The position numbers and the translations under genes are program-made. Below the pieces are notes generated by a model that was not told where the DNA came from, did no database searches, and saw nothing but the letters and a program-made list of their open reading frames with translations. A stretch of DNA of 19,136 bases from JAVVFH01 sp032250585 (lineage in GTDB: Bacteria > Pseudomonadota > Gammaproteobacteria > Xanthomonadales > SZUA-36), in assembly GCA_032250585.1 (NCBI GenBank), contig JAVVFH010000040.1, positions 1 through 19,136 of the forward strand. Direction: 5' to 3'. Positions 6,393 to 13,557 of the stretch are shown in pieces (within the stretch, counting starts at the first letter, position 1; the number at the start of each line of letters is the position of its first letter).

Positions 6393-8396
6393 TCACCCGG
6401 ACACGCGGCACACGACCTCGGTCGTTGCTCTTTTTTCCATGGTACCCCTGCCGGCAGTGGAATCAAGAGAATCCAGCGGTGGCATGCGCGAACTGATGCG
6501 CGTGACGGGCCGCTCCAATCGCCAGTCGTAAAGCGTGGAGAAAGCCAGCACCCGCGGAATGTAGTCGCGGGTCTCGAAATAGGGAAGCGTTTCTACCCAT
6601 ACGGCCGGATCGGTGCTGCGGCGATCATCCAGCCAGCGCTGCACCGCGCCGGGCCCGGCGTTGTAGGCGCCGGCAGCGAGGACGGGGTTCTGGTCGAAGC
6701 GGTCCAGCAGCTCACGCAGGTAAAGGGTGCCGAACAGCACGTTTTGCGGGCCCTCCAGCAACTGGGCGCTGCCGCGGTATTCCAGCGCGTGCCGCCGCGC
6801 CAATTGCCGGGCCGTGCCCGGCATGAGTTGCATCAGACCGCGCGCGCCGGCGGGCGACAGGGCATCCTCAGCCATCGCGCTCTCCGAGCGCATCAGGCCC
6901 ATGATCCACGAAGTGTCGAGCTTCAGCGCAAGCGCCTGCGGCCTCACCAGCGCCTCGTTGGCGACCGGGAAGCGCCATTCGTACCAGCTCAGGTCGCCGC
7001 TGTTGCCGAGCGCGAATATGGCCATCTCGGGCCAGTCCTCTTCGATCGCCAGCGCGGCTGCGACGCGCAGGTCCCCGGCGCTCAGGCGTGCCGTCGCAAG
7101 CGTCCATTCGCTGCGCGACCAGCTGCGCAGGCCGACCCGCCGCAGCTCCAGGGCACGCCGGAAGCCTGGCCGCGCTCGCAAAGCCGCAACCTGCTGCGCG
7201 TCGACCAGCGGCTGCGCCGGACAAATCGTGTAGGGGGCTTCCAGCAAGTCCGCCGCCAGGAAACCGTAATAGCTGGATTCCAGCGCAAGATCGGCCAGCC
7301 GCTCCCGCGCGGCGTCGGAATCGCCCCTTTCCAGTCGCGCGCGGGCATCCCAGTAGCGCCAGCGGGCATCGCTTTGCAGTTCCGCCGGCATGGCGGCGAT
7401 GGTCGCCATCACATCGGCCCAGTTGGACTTCAACAACTCGTGCCGCACCCACCATTCGAGGATCTGCCCGTCCCGGTACGGCTCCGGAACGGCGCGCATG
7501 CGCTGCGGCGTCTCCTCCGCGCCCTCGACGGCGGACCAGAGCGCCATTTCGCGAACAATCCGGCCTCGCTCCGGGTCGCTCCAGCCGAAGTGCCCGTCGA
7601 GGGCCTGCCAAACCATCCAGGCCCGATCCGCATCGCGGCGCGCCAGCCGCCGCAAGCCGAAAGCCGCGATGTCGCGCGCGTATTCCACGTCCTGCCAGGT
7701 CTTCGCGCGGTCGAGCCACTGGTAGCGCTCGCGATGTTGCTGCTGCCACAACTCAGCCCAGCGCTGCCGGTCGGGCGGGAGGAAACGCGCCACGTACAGC
7801 GCCAGGCGCGGCTGGCCGGCCTCCATGGCGAGCCCGATCCGCTCCCACGCCAGACCCGGCGTGATGCCGTCCTGTTTGATCAGCCAGTCGAAGACCGGGT
7901 CACAGGCATCCGGCTGGGATTTGCCGACAGTCCATAGCGAGCGGGCCTCCTGCAGCAAACCATCGGTCAGACCACGTTGAATGCGGGCCTGGGCCAGGTG
8001 GCAACGCAGCTGCACGTCGTCTGTGCCGGGCGCATGGCGTAGCAGCGCGTCCCAGCGTCGGTGCTTACCAAGCGATCGCAGCCAGGAACGGCGCAGACCG
8101 GCGGTAAACGCCCAGTCCTCATGGGCTTCGAGGAAGGCGGCCATCTCCGCCGGAGCAACGCGGGCCCGCCGGTGGCGCAAATCTTCGTACTGCAGATAGG
8201 GATACAGCCGGTAATTCTGCAAGCCGGGCATCAGTTGGCTGAACAGCGCGCGGTCGCCGCCGGCGGCAGCCCGCCAGGCACGCTCGAAATCCCTGCGCTG
8301 ATCTGCTTCCGAATCGGCCGCGAACAGCGGTCCGCCGGCGAGGCTGGCGGCGAGCAACAGCGCCGGCCAGCCAATGCGTCGAAAAACCCGGCGCAA
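6393..8396 (-). CDS. slt: Soluble lytic murein transglycosylase Slt
   Basis: Cleaves the MurNAc-GlcNAc bond of peptidoglycan in the periplasm, forming 1,6-anhydro products. The long N-terminal part (to about residue 480) is alpha-helical superhelix-like as in Slt70. The catalytic domain has RSESAM with Glu505, then GARGLMQLMPGTA, LYLRELL, and AAGAYNAGPGAV, the family 1A motifs in order. I chose TTG 8396 (667 residues; E. coli Slt about 645). It has AGGA 8 nt upstream and opens straight into a signal peptide (RRVFRR, then a hydrophobic run, then GGPLFAADS). The same frame is open up to GTG 8459, which has no Shine-Dalgarno and would start almost at the predicted transcript start. First gene of the leftward slt-NDUFA9-like-cca operon. 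Confidence 0.95.
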   Translation of the reverse strand: MRRVFRRIGWPALLLAASLAGGPLFAADSEADQRRDFERAWRAAAGGDRALFSQLMPGLQNYRLYPYLQYEDLRHRRARVAPAEMAAFLEAHEDWAFTAGLRRSWLRSLGKHRRWDALLRHAPGTDDVQLRCHLAQARIQRGLTDGLLQEARSLWTVGKSQPDACDPVFDWLIKQDGITPGLAWERIGLAMEAGQPRLALYVARFLPPDRQRWAELWQQQHRERYQWLDRAKTWQDVEYARDIAAFGLRRLARRDADRAWMVWQALDGHFGWSDPERGRIVREMALWSAVEGAEETPQRMRAVPEPYRDGQILEWWVRHELLKSNWADVMATIAAMPAELQSDARWRYWDARARLERGDSDAARERLADLALESSYYGFLAADLLEAPYTICPAQPLVDAQQVAALRARPGFRRALELRRVGLRSWSRSEWTLATARLSAGDLRVAAALAIEEDWPEMAIFALGNSGDLSWYEWRFPVANEALVRPQALALKLDTSWIMGLMRSESAMAEDALSPAGARGLMQLMPGTARQLARRHALEYRGSAQLLEGPQNVLFGTLYLRELLDRFDQNPVLAAGAYNAGPGAVQRWLDDRRSTDPAVWVETLPYFETRDYIPRVLAFSTLYDWRLERPVTRISSRMPPLDSLDSTAGRGTMEKRATTEVVCRVSG

Positions 8397-8404
8397 GTGG
8401 GGTA

Positions 8405-8408
8405 TCCT
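8405..8408 (-). promoter_or_regulatory. Ribosome binding site supporting a TTG start for slt
   Basis: AGGA on the minus strand (TCCT at 8405-8408), 8 nt before TTG 8396. The alternative GTG 8459 lacks a comparable site. Confidence 0.4.
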
Positions 8409-8466
8409 GCCGGGGAGGCAGGGCGCGCAGAGCGGCGACGGGAGGCCAGAAAGATTCACAGCAACC

Positions 8467-8495
8467 AGAATAGGAAATCAATCGTCGGCCGGCAA
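8467..8495 (-). promoter_or_regulatory. Candidate slt promoter
   Basis: Minus strand: -35 TTGCCG (8495-8490), 17-nt spacer, -10 TATTCT (8472-8467). Transcription would begin near 8460, next to GTG 8459, and about 65 nt before TTG 8396. It lies in the 74-bp gap to the divergent TauE-like gene, so both genes share this small control region. Confidence 0.4.
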
Positions 8496-8533
8496 GGGCT
8501 GTTGCGCCGAATCGGACTCCGGAGCGCGCATTG

Positions 8534-9316
8534 ATGTGGATCGAATTCGCACTTACCGGCCTGGCTGCCGGTTATCTCGCCGGATTTCTCGGTATCGGCG
8601 GCGGCTTCGTGGTGGTACCGATACTGACCTTCCTGTTTCTGAAGGATCCGGCGACCGCGCCCTGGGCGATCCACATGGCGGTGGCCACTTCGCTGGCCAC
8701 GATGCTCGTGACGTCGCTCAGCTCGATCCTCGCGCATCAGCGGCGCCGCGCTATTCGCTGGGCGCTGGTGCGTTCGCTGGCCGGCGGACTGATGGCGGGA
8801 GCCGTCCTCGGCGCGGTTATTGCCGACCGGCTCGCCGGTGAAACGCTGGTGCGGGTGTTCGGCATCTTTGCGATGCTTGCCGGCATCCAGCTGATCGCCG
8901 GTCGCCAACCCGAGGCGGAGAAGACACTGCCCGGCCAACCTGCCGTCAGCCTGGTCGGCCTGCTGTTCGGGGCCATTTCCAGTCTGATCGGCATTGGCGG
9001 CGGCGCACTGACCGGCCCCTGGCAGATCTGGCACGGCATCCGCGCACAGACGGCGGTGGCGACCGCGGCGGCCTGCGGCTACCCGATCGCAATCGCTGGA
9101 ACGCTGTCGTTCATCTTCCTGGGCCGGCACGGCGACCTGCCCTCGGCCGCACTGGGCTACCTGCACGCGCCGGCGTTCCTGGGCATCGCGCTGACCAGCG
9201 CGCTGGCTGCACCGCTGGGCGCCGCCACCGTCCACCGTCTGCGGCCGAAACTGGTCAAGCGTCTGTTCGGGGGTTTCCTGGTGCTGGTGGGGCTCAGAAT
9301 GCTGGCAGGCTTGTAA
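8534..9316 (+). CDS. Sulfite exporter TauE/SafE family membrane protein
   Basis: A 260-residue polytopic inner-membrane protein with about eight hydrophobic segments in two similar halves. Each half begins with a glycine-rich GIGGG loop (residues 20-24 and 153-157), the hallmark of TauE/SafE (formerly DUF81). The AHQRRRAIRW stretch at about 68-77 is also typical. Members move organosulfur anions such as sulfite or sulfoacetate, but the substrate cannot be read from sequence, and no sulfur-metabolism gene is near. ATG 8534 and an adjacent TTG 8531 both fit GGAG at 8521-8524. ATG is preferred. It appears to be a single-gene unit, convergent with the EEP-family gene. Confidence 0.9.
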   Translation: MWIEFALTGLAAGYLAGFLGIGGGFVVVPILTFLFLKDPATAPWAIHMAVATSLATMLVTSLSSILAHQRRRAIRWALVRSLAGGLMAGAVLGAVIADRLAGETLVRVFGIFAMLAGIQLIAGRQPEAEKTLPGQPAVSLVGLLFGAISSLIGIGGGALTGPWQIWHGIRAQTAVATAAACGYPIAIAGTLSFIFLGRHGDLPSAALGYLHAPAFLGIALTSALAAPLGAATVHRLRPKLVKRLFGGFLVLVGLRMLAGL

Positions 9317-9374
9317 TGGCCCGCATGCGCTTTCCGTGATATTCGAAATAAGCCCGAGCCACAGGTGCAACGAC

Positions 9375-9426
9375 GGACTCGGTCGTGAATGGCCAACCCT
9401 TTGCAAGAGTCCCGGCACCGCAAGGG
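9375..9426. repeat. Two overlapping inverted repeats in the TauE/EEP convergent gap
   Basis: GGACTC (9375-9380) pairs with GAGTCC (9407-9412). CCCTTTGC (9397-9404) pairs with GCAAGGG (9420-9426) with one bulged T. The two stems share bases and exclude each other. The 119-bp gap holds no gene I can support. It could help end transcription of either gene or be part of a dispersed repeat. Confidence 0.4.
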
Positions 9427-9435
9427 CAGCGGCAT

Positions 9436-9450
9436 CCCCTAAAAAAGGGG
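9436..9450. terminator. Small bidirectional hairpin at the EEP gene stop
   Basis: CCCCT (9436-9440), five A, AGGGG (9446-9450): a 5-bp stem whose loop is all A (all U when read leftward). The stop codon of the leftward EEP-family gene lies in it. There is no U-tract after the stem, so it is not a standard intrinsic terminator. Confidence 0.25.
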
Positions 9451-10350
9451 TCGGCCGGCCTCGATGCTGAGCACGGGACGCGCCGCTTCCTTGAGGCGGA
9501 ACGAGTCGGGCAGTTCAATCTCCACCGCCAGCGGGCAGTGGTCGGAATAGCCGACATTCAGGACTTCGGCTTTACTCGCCGCGAGGGTTCGGCTGACCAG
9601 AATGTGATCGATGGCGCGCTGTGGCTGCCACGAGGGAAAGGTGGCCAGCCCCTTGGTCGGCGCGGTCAGGGCCATGGTCTCACGGAATTCTTCTACTTGC
9701 GGAGAATTCACCTGCGCGTTGAAGTCACCCATGACGATCAGGTGCCGGCTGCTGTCGAGGCGCCGGGCGAGGTACTCCAGTTGCTGGCTGCGGGCGCGCT
9801 TGCCTAAAGCCAGGTGCACCACCGCGATGTCGAGGCCGTCGAAGCCGTTGCCGAAACGCACCAGCAAGGTTCCGCGGCCCGGTATCACGCCAGGCAGACG
9901 GTGCTCTTCCACTGCGTCGGGTTCGAAGCGGCTGAGAAAACCGTTACCGGCATGCGCCACCGTACCCACTTTGCGATTGGACTGGTGGCACCAGAACGGC
10001 ATGCCGGCGTGCGTGGCAAGATAACGGGACTGATTGATATAACCCGAACGCAAGCTGCCGGAATCCACTTCCTGCAGCGCGATCATGTCATAGGGCTGCA
10101 CCAACTTGGCGATGGCATCGAGGTTTTGGGAGCGTTGCGAATGCGGCAGCACCTGACGCCAGCTGTGGGTCAGGTACTGATGGTAGCGTGCGGTTGTCGT
10201 ACCCGCCTGGATATTGAAACTCAGCAGGCGGATTTTCTGTCGCTCTTGCCCTGGGGTTGCGGAGTGATTCACCCGTTGATGATAACCGAGTCGCCAACTG
10301 CGGGAAGCGGTCGAAACTGTGGCTTGCGGCTGCGGTTGCCCCCGTTTCAA
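9439..10350 (-). CDS. Endonuclease/exonuclease/phosphatase (EEP) family protein
   Basis: A metal-dependent phosphoesterase-fold protein. The core begins at RLLSFNIQAG, then ALQEVD with the metal-binding Glu, VVHLALGKRARSQQL, GDFNAQ with the Asp/Asn pair, and DHILVS and YSDHCPL with the catalytic His at the C-terminus. All expected catalytic motifs are present. No clear signal peptide is seen. The substrate is unknown; relatives act on nucleic acids, phospholipids or inositol phosphates. The longest form starts at TTG 10350, overlapping the dsbA stop by TTGA (303 residues). Its first 40 residues look unlike the family, so GTG 10272 (277 residues) may be the true start; neither has a strong ribosome site. 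Same order (cytochrome c4, dsbA, EEP gene) as I recall in Pseudomonas. Confidence 0.87.
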   Translation of the reverse strand: MKRGQPQPQATVSTASRSWRLGYHQRVNHSATPGQERQKIRLLSFNIQAGTTTARYHQYLTHSWRQVLPHSQRSQNLDAIAKLVQPYDMIALQEVDSGSLRSGYINQSRYLATHAGMPFWCHQSNRKVGTVAHAGNGFLSRFEPDAVEEHRLPGVIPGRGTLLVRFGNGFDGLDIAVVHLALGKRARSQQLEYLARRLDSSRHLIVMGDFNAQVNSPQVEEFRETMALTAPTKGLATFPSWQPQRAIDHILVSRTLAASKAEVLNVGYSDHCPLAVEIELPDSFRLKEAARPVLSIEAGRPLF

Positions 10351-11051
10351 GCGCCTTCGTTCTCGCGGCCTTCCCGAGCCTCTGCACTCGCATCGGCACT
10401 TTGCAGTGCGGCTGCCTCTTTCTCAATCAGAAAATTAACGACGTCCAGCATCACGTCGTAGCTCGGCACCGCGGCGCTGCCGGCGATACGGTACTTGCCG
10501 CTGAGCACCAGCGAGGGCGTGCCCTGAATGCCGAAATCTGCAGCCATGCGCTGTTCCTTGCGCATCCTGCCGTCTACGGCGAAGGAACGGGAGGTGGCGA
10601 GGAAACGCTCCTGGTCGATGCCGAACTGGCTGTAAAACGCGGCCAGCTCATCCATCGTGCGCAGGACGTTCTTCTTGTCCCAGAGTTCGTCCATCAACGG
10701 GGCGTGGGCCTGCTCCGCGACGCCCATCATGTCCGCCGTCACGTAGCCGCGCGCATACAGTTCCCAGGAACCGCGGCCGAAAACGACCGGGATGCGCCGG
10801 AACTCGACGTAGTCGGGTTTGCGCTGTTTCCAGTTTTCAATGTAGGGATCGAAAGTGTTGCAGTGCGTACACAGGTAACTGAAGAACTCGGCGAGTTCGA
10901 TCTTGTCGGCCTTCATCGCCGCCGCCGAGTCGATCAGGAAATAATGCAGGCCCTCCTGGTATTTCGGGGCCGACTGGGCATTAGCCGTGTTGGCCGCCAA
11001 CAGCAGGGCCGCAGCGAAGAAGAGGGTCTTGAAGACAACGTTTCTGCTCAT
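10347..11051 (-). CDS. dsbA: Thiol:disulfide interchange protein DsbA
   Basis: Periplasmic thioredoxin-fold oxidase that introduces disulfides into secreted proteins and is reoxidised by DsbB. The 234-residue precursor has a clear signal peptide (MSRNVVFKTLFFAAALLLA, cleavage probably after ANA at about residue 25). The active site is Cys61-Thr-His-Cys64, with the cis-proline loop GTPSLV near the C-terminus. CTHC differs from the common CPHC. The C-terminal tail after about residue 218 is rich in Ala, Glu and Arg. ATG 11051 has GGGAG 7 nt upstream. A GTG-like extension farther upstream is not supported. It follows cytochrome c4 by 68 bp and overlaps the EEP-family gene, forming one leftward group. 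Confidence 0.95.
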   Translation of the reverse strand: MSRNVVFKTLFFAAALLLAANTANAQSAPKYQEGLHYFLIDSAAAMKADKIELAEFFSYLCTHCNTFDPYIENWKQRKPDYVEFRRIPVVFGRGSWELYARGYVTADMMGVAEQAHAPLMDELWDKKNVLRTMDELAAFYSQFGIDQERFLATSRSFAVDGRMRKEQRMAADFGIQGTPSLVLSGKYRIAGSAAVPSYDVMLDVVNFLIEKEAAALQSADASAEAREGRENEGA

Positions 11052-11119
11052 TGTGGTACTCCCGGGCCGGGCGATCATTCAGTGCGTACCCTGTACTGAC
11101 CTCCAACCACGATCTCGGT

Positions 11120-11746
11120 TCACTCAAATTTGCGGTACAGGCCCTGAATATAGCTGGCCACCGCATCGATTTCCTCGTCGCTCAGATACTTCGAGGTGCC
11201 GTTCATCACATGACTGGGTGCGTCCGTCGCGCCCCAATTCACGCCGTCTCGGTATTGCCGCAGCATCTTGGCGGTGTAGACGGCGTGCTGGCCGGCCAGC
11301 GCGGGATAAACCGCAAGGGGATTGCCCTCGCCGGCCGGTCCATGACAGGCCGCACAGGCCGGCGTGCCCGTTTCCGCGTTGCCCGCCATGAAAAGACGCT
11401 TGCCGGTCTCCACCAGGGCCTCGTCGGCAACACCACCGTTGTTCTCGAGGCTGGCGTAGTAAGCGGCGAGATCCTGGATGTCCTGCGCGGAAAGGCCGGC
11501 GACGATCGCCGTCATCTCCGGCACCTGTCGGTGGCCGGACTGGATCAGCGTGATCTGCCGAACCAGATACGTTTCATGCTGGCCCGCAAGCTTCGGCCAG
11601 TTCGGAACGGTGCTGTTGCCGTCGAAGCCGTGGCAGGCGGCACAAACGGCCGACTTGGCCTGACCGGCTTGTGCATCGCCCTGGGCCACAGCCTGCAAGC
11701 TGCTGATCAGCAGCAAACACGCTGCGACCTGGAAGAAAACCTTCAT
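11120..11746 (-). CDS. cc4: Diheme cytochrome c4
   Basis: Periplasmic two-domain electron carrier that donates electrons to terminal oxidases. The 208-residue precursor has a signal peptide (MKVFFQVAACLLLISSLQAVA, cleavage near Ala21) and two CxxCH heme sites, CAACH at 35-39 and CAACH at 131-135. Each domain has its expected axial Met: Met78 in PEMTAIVAGL and Met181 in HVMNGTSKYL. PKLAGQHETYLVRQ and PALAGQHAVYTAKM are the repeated second-helix motifs and show the internal duplication. GGAG lies 8 nt before ATG 11746. First gene of the leftward group with dsbA; its promoter lies in the 100-bp gap shared with divergent engB. Confidence 0.95.
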   Translation of the reverse strand: MKVFFQVAACLLLISSLQAVAQGDAQAGQAKSAVCAACHGFDGNSTVPNWPKLAGQHETYLVRQITLIQSGHRQVPEMTAIVAGLSAQDIQDLAAYYASLENNGGVADEALVETGKRLFMAGNAETGTPACAACHGPAGEGNPLAVYPALAGQHAVYTAKMLRQYRDGVNWGATDAPSHVMNGTSKYLSDEEIDAVASYIQGLYRKFE

Positions 11747-11773
11747 TTTGCGATCTCCTGGAAACGTATTGAA

Positions 11774-11802
11774 CGGTATTCGGGCTAGAATGGCCCGGTA
11801 TT
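11774..11802. repeat. Direct repeats flanking a small dyad in the cytochrome c4/engB control region
   Basis: CGGTATT occurs at 11774-11780 and again at 11796-11802, exactly 22 bp apart (about two helical turns). Between and partly overlapping them is CGGGC (11781-11785) and its complement GCCCG (11793-11797), around TAGAAT (11786-11791). On the minus strand GATAAT (11805-11800) could be a -10 for cytochrome c4. The arrangement fits a regulator site between two divergent genes but no known regulator is recognised. Confidence 0.35.
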
Positions 11803-11846
11803 ATCGCGGTTTACAAGCCTACCTTCCAGCATATCCAGGCATAGAG

Positions 11847-12455
11847 ATGGCATCCGGATTCTTAAAAAACAATCCTTATCGGCAGGCCGAGTACGTCATC
11901 AGCGCCCATACGCTGAAACAATTGCCCGCCGACAGCGGTTACGAGGTCGCGTTTGCAGGCCGGTCGAACGCCGGCAAGTCGAGTGCGATCAACGCCTTGA
12001 CGACGCAGAAATCGCTGGCGCGTACCAGCAAGACCCCGGGGCGCACCCAGCAGATCGTAATCTTCAGCGTGGGCGAGAACCGCCGGATCGCCGATCTGCC
12101 CGGCTACGGTTATGCCAAGGTTCCGGAAAAACTCAGGGCGCACTGGCGCCACGTCATGCAGTTGTACTTCAACCAGCGTCAATCGCTGCGCGGCGTAGTG
12201 CTGGTGATGGACATTCGGCACCCGATGCGCGAGTTCGATGAACAGATGCTGCGCTGGTGCTCGCAATCGGCCGTGCCCTGCCACGTGCTGCTGACCAAGG
12301 CCGACAAGCTCAACCGCGGGCCGGCGCAGGCGGCGTTGCATCAGGTTCGGCAGAACCTGCCGCCGGGCTCAAGCGCGCAGGTGTTTTCCGCCAAGAAAAA
12401 CGACGGGCTGCAGGAACTGATCGCGCAGCTCAACGACTGGTTCGAAACGCAGTGA
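11847..12455 (+). CDS. engB: Ribosome biogenesis GTP-binding protein EngB (YihA/YsxC)
   Basis: An essential TRAFAC-class GTPase needed for assembly of the 50S ribosomal subunit. The 202-residue protein has the P-loop GRSNAGKSS (38-46), the G2 region KTPGRTQ (62-68), the G3 motif DLPGYGYA (83-90), TKAD (150-153) for guanine recognition and SAK (181-183). The N-terminus MASGFLKNNPYRQAEYVIS fits the family. The frame is open upstream to 11748, but those residues run through the promoter region, so ATG 11847 is chosen. It has only a weak ribosome site. Divergent from cytochrome c4, an arrangement I recall beside polA in Pseudomonas. Here hemB, aroE and a leftward operon lie between engB and polA. 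Confidence 0.97.
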   Translation: MASGFLKNNPYRQAEYVISAHTLKQLPADSGYEVAFAGRSNAGKSSAINALTTQKSLARTSKTPGRTQQIVIFSVGENRRIADLPGYGYAKVPEKLRAHWRHVMQLYFNQRQSLRGVVLVMDIRHPMREFDEQMLRWCSQSAVPCHVLLTKADKLNRGPAQAALHQVRQNLPPGSSAQVFSAKKNDGLQELIAQLNDWFETQ

Positions 12456-12502
12456 AAAATCCGCCCTCGGCGCAGCGGATCATGGCCGATACGAAGGATC
12501 GG

Positions 12503-12531
12503 CTGACCGCGTGCCGACGACAGGATAGAAT
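12503..12531 (+). promoter_or_regulatory. Predicted hemB-aroE promoter
   Basis: CTGACC (12503-12508), an exact 17-nt spacer, and TAGAAT (12526-12531; 5 of 6 to consensus). Transcription would start near 12538, giving a leader of about 20 nt before hemB with AGGGA at 12546-12550. This is the best sigma70-like promoter I find in the window. Confidence 0.6.
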
Positions 12532-12558
12532 CGACGGATTAATGCAGGGAACGACAAC

Positions 12559-13557
12559 ATGATGACTTTTCCGGCCACCCGCATGCGGCGCATGCGCGCC
12601 CATGAATTCTCCCGGCGGATGATGCGGGAAACGCAATTGACCACCAGCGATCTGATCTGGCCGGTGTTCGTGCTCGAAGGTGACCAGGCCGTCGAGCCGG
12701 TCAAATCCATGCCCGGCGTCGAGCGCATGACCATCGACCGCTTGCTGCCGGCCGCCGAACGCTGCCTGGAGCTCGGCGTTCCGGCGATCGCGCTGTTCCC
12801 GGTGGTCGGTGCGGACTGCAAATCCGATGACGCGCGTGAAGCGTGGAACCCCGAAGGCCTGGCGCAGCGCGCGGTGCTGGCGCTGAAAAAGCGTTTCCCG
12901 GAGCTCGGTGTGATCACGGACGTCGCGCTGGACCCGTTCACCTCGCACGGCCAGGACGGCCTGGTCGACGAGAACGGCTACGTGGTCAACGACGAGACGG
13001 TGGACGTGCTGGTCAAGCAGGCGCTGTCACACGCAGCGGCCGGCGCCGACGTGCTGGCGCCTTCGGACATGATGGACGGGCGCGTCGGCGCGATCCGCCA
13101 GGCGCTGGAAACAGAAGGGTTCCCGAACAGGCAAATACTGGCCTACGCGGCTAAATACGCCTCCAGTTTTTACGGGCCGTTCCGCGACGCGGTCGGTTCG
13201 GCGTCGAACCTGGCGGGTGCCAACAAGTACTCCTACCAGATGGACCCGGCCAACGGCGACGAAGCGCTGCATGAAGTGCGACTCGATCTGGACGAAGGCG
13301 CCGACATGGTGATGATCAAGCCGGCCATGCCGTACCTGGACATCATCCACCGGGTCAAGACGAACTTCGGCGTGCCGACCTTCGCCTACCAGGTTTCCGG
13401 CGAGTACGCGATGCTCAAAGCCGCCGCGCTGAACGGCTGGCTGGACGAGGAAGCGGCGGTCATGGAAGCCTTGACCTGCATCCGGCGTGCCGGCGCGGAC
13501 GGCATTCTCAGCTACTACGCCGTACAGGCGGCCCAGTGGATCAAGGATCACCAGTGA
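12559..13557 (+). CDS. hemB: Porphobilinogen synthase (delta-aminolevulinate dehydratase) HemB
   Basis: Condenses two 5-aminolevulinate molecules into porphobilinogen, the first common step of tetrapyrrole synthesis. The 332-residue TIM-barrel protein has both Schiff-base lysines, Lys199 in AYAAKYAS and Lys254 in VMIKPAMPYLD, plus the substrate-binding YQVSGEYAM. The metal region reads LDPFTSHGQDG (124-134), with aspartates where zinc enzymes have three cysteines, so it should be the magnesium-type enzyme as in Pseudomonas. The N-terminal arm contains TRMRRMR, typical of the family. ATG 12559 is followed by another ATG; AGGGA lies 8 nt before the first. The stop overlaps the aroE start. Confidence 0.98.
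   Translation: MMTFPATRMRRMRAHEFSRRMMRETQLTTSDLIWPVFVLEGDQAVEPVKSMPGVERMTIDRLLPAAERCLELGVPAIALFPVVGADCKSDDAREAWNPEGLAQRAVLALKKRFPELGVITDVALDPFTSHGQDGLVDENGYVVNDETVDVLVKQALSHAAAGADVLAPSDMMDGRVGAIRQALETEGFPNRQILAYAAKYASSFYGPFRDAVGSASNLAGANKYSYQMDPANGDEALHEVRLDLDEGADMVMIKPAMPYLDIIHRVKTNFGVPTFAYQVSGEYAMLKAAALNGWLDEEAAVMEALTCIRRAGADGILSYYAVQAAQWIKDHQ

Noticed and set aside
6868..7749. A 293-codon open frame on the minus strand inside slt, in another frame
   Set aside because: Ala/Arg/Gly-rich shadow of the GC-rich slt gene, which has the real catalytic motifs.
9436..9450. CCCCT-A5-AGGGG as a strong intrinsic terminator
   Set aside because: The A/T run is in the loop, not after the stem, and the stem is only 5 bp; kept only as a low-confidence site.
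11748..11846. A 33-codon N-terminal extension of engB
   Set aside because: It would run through the shared control region; EngB proteins start close to the MASGFLKNNP sequence.
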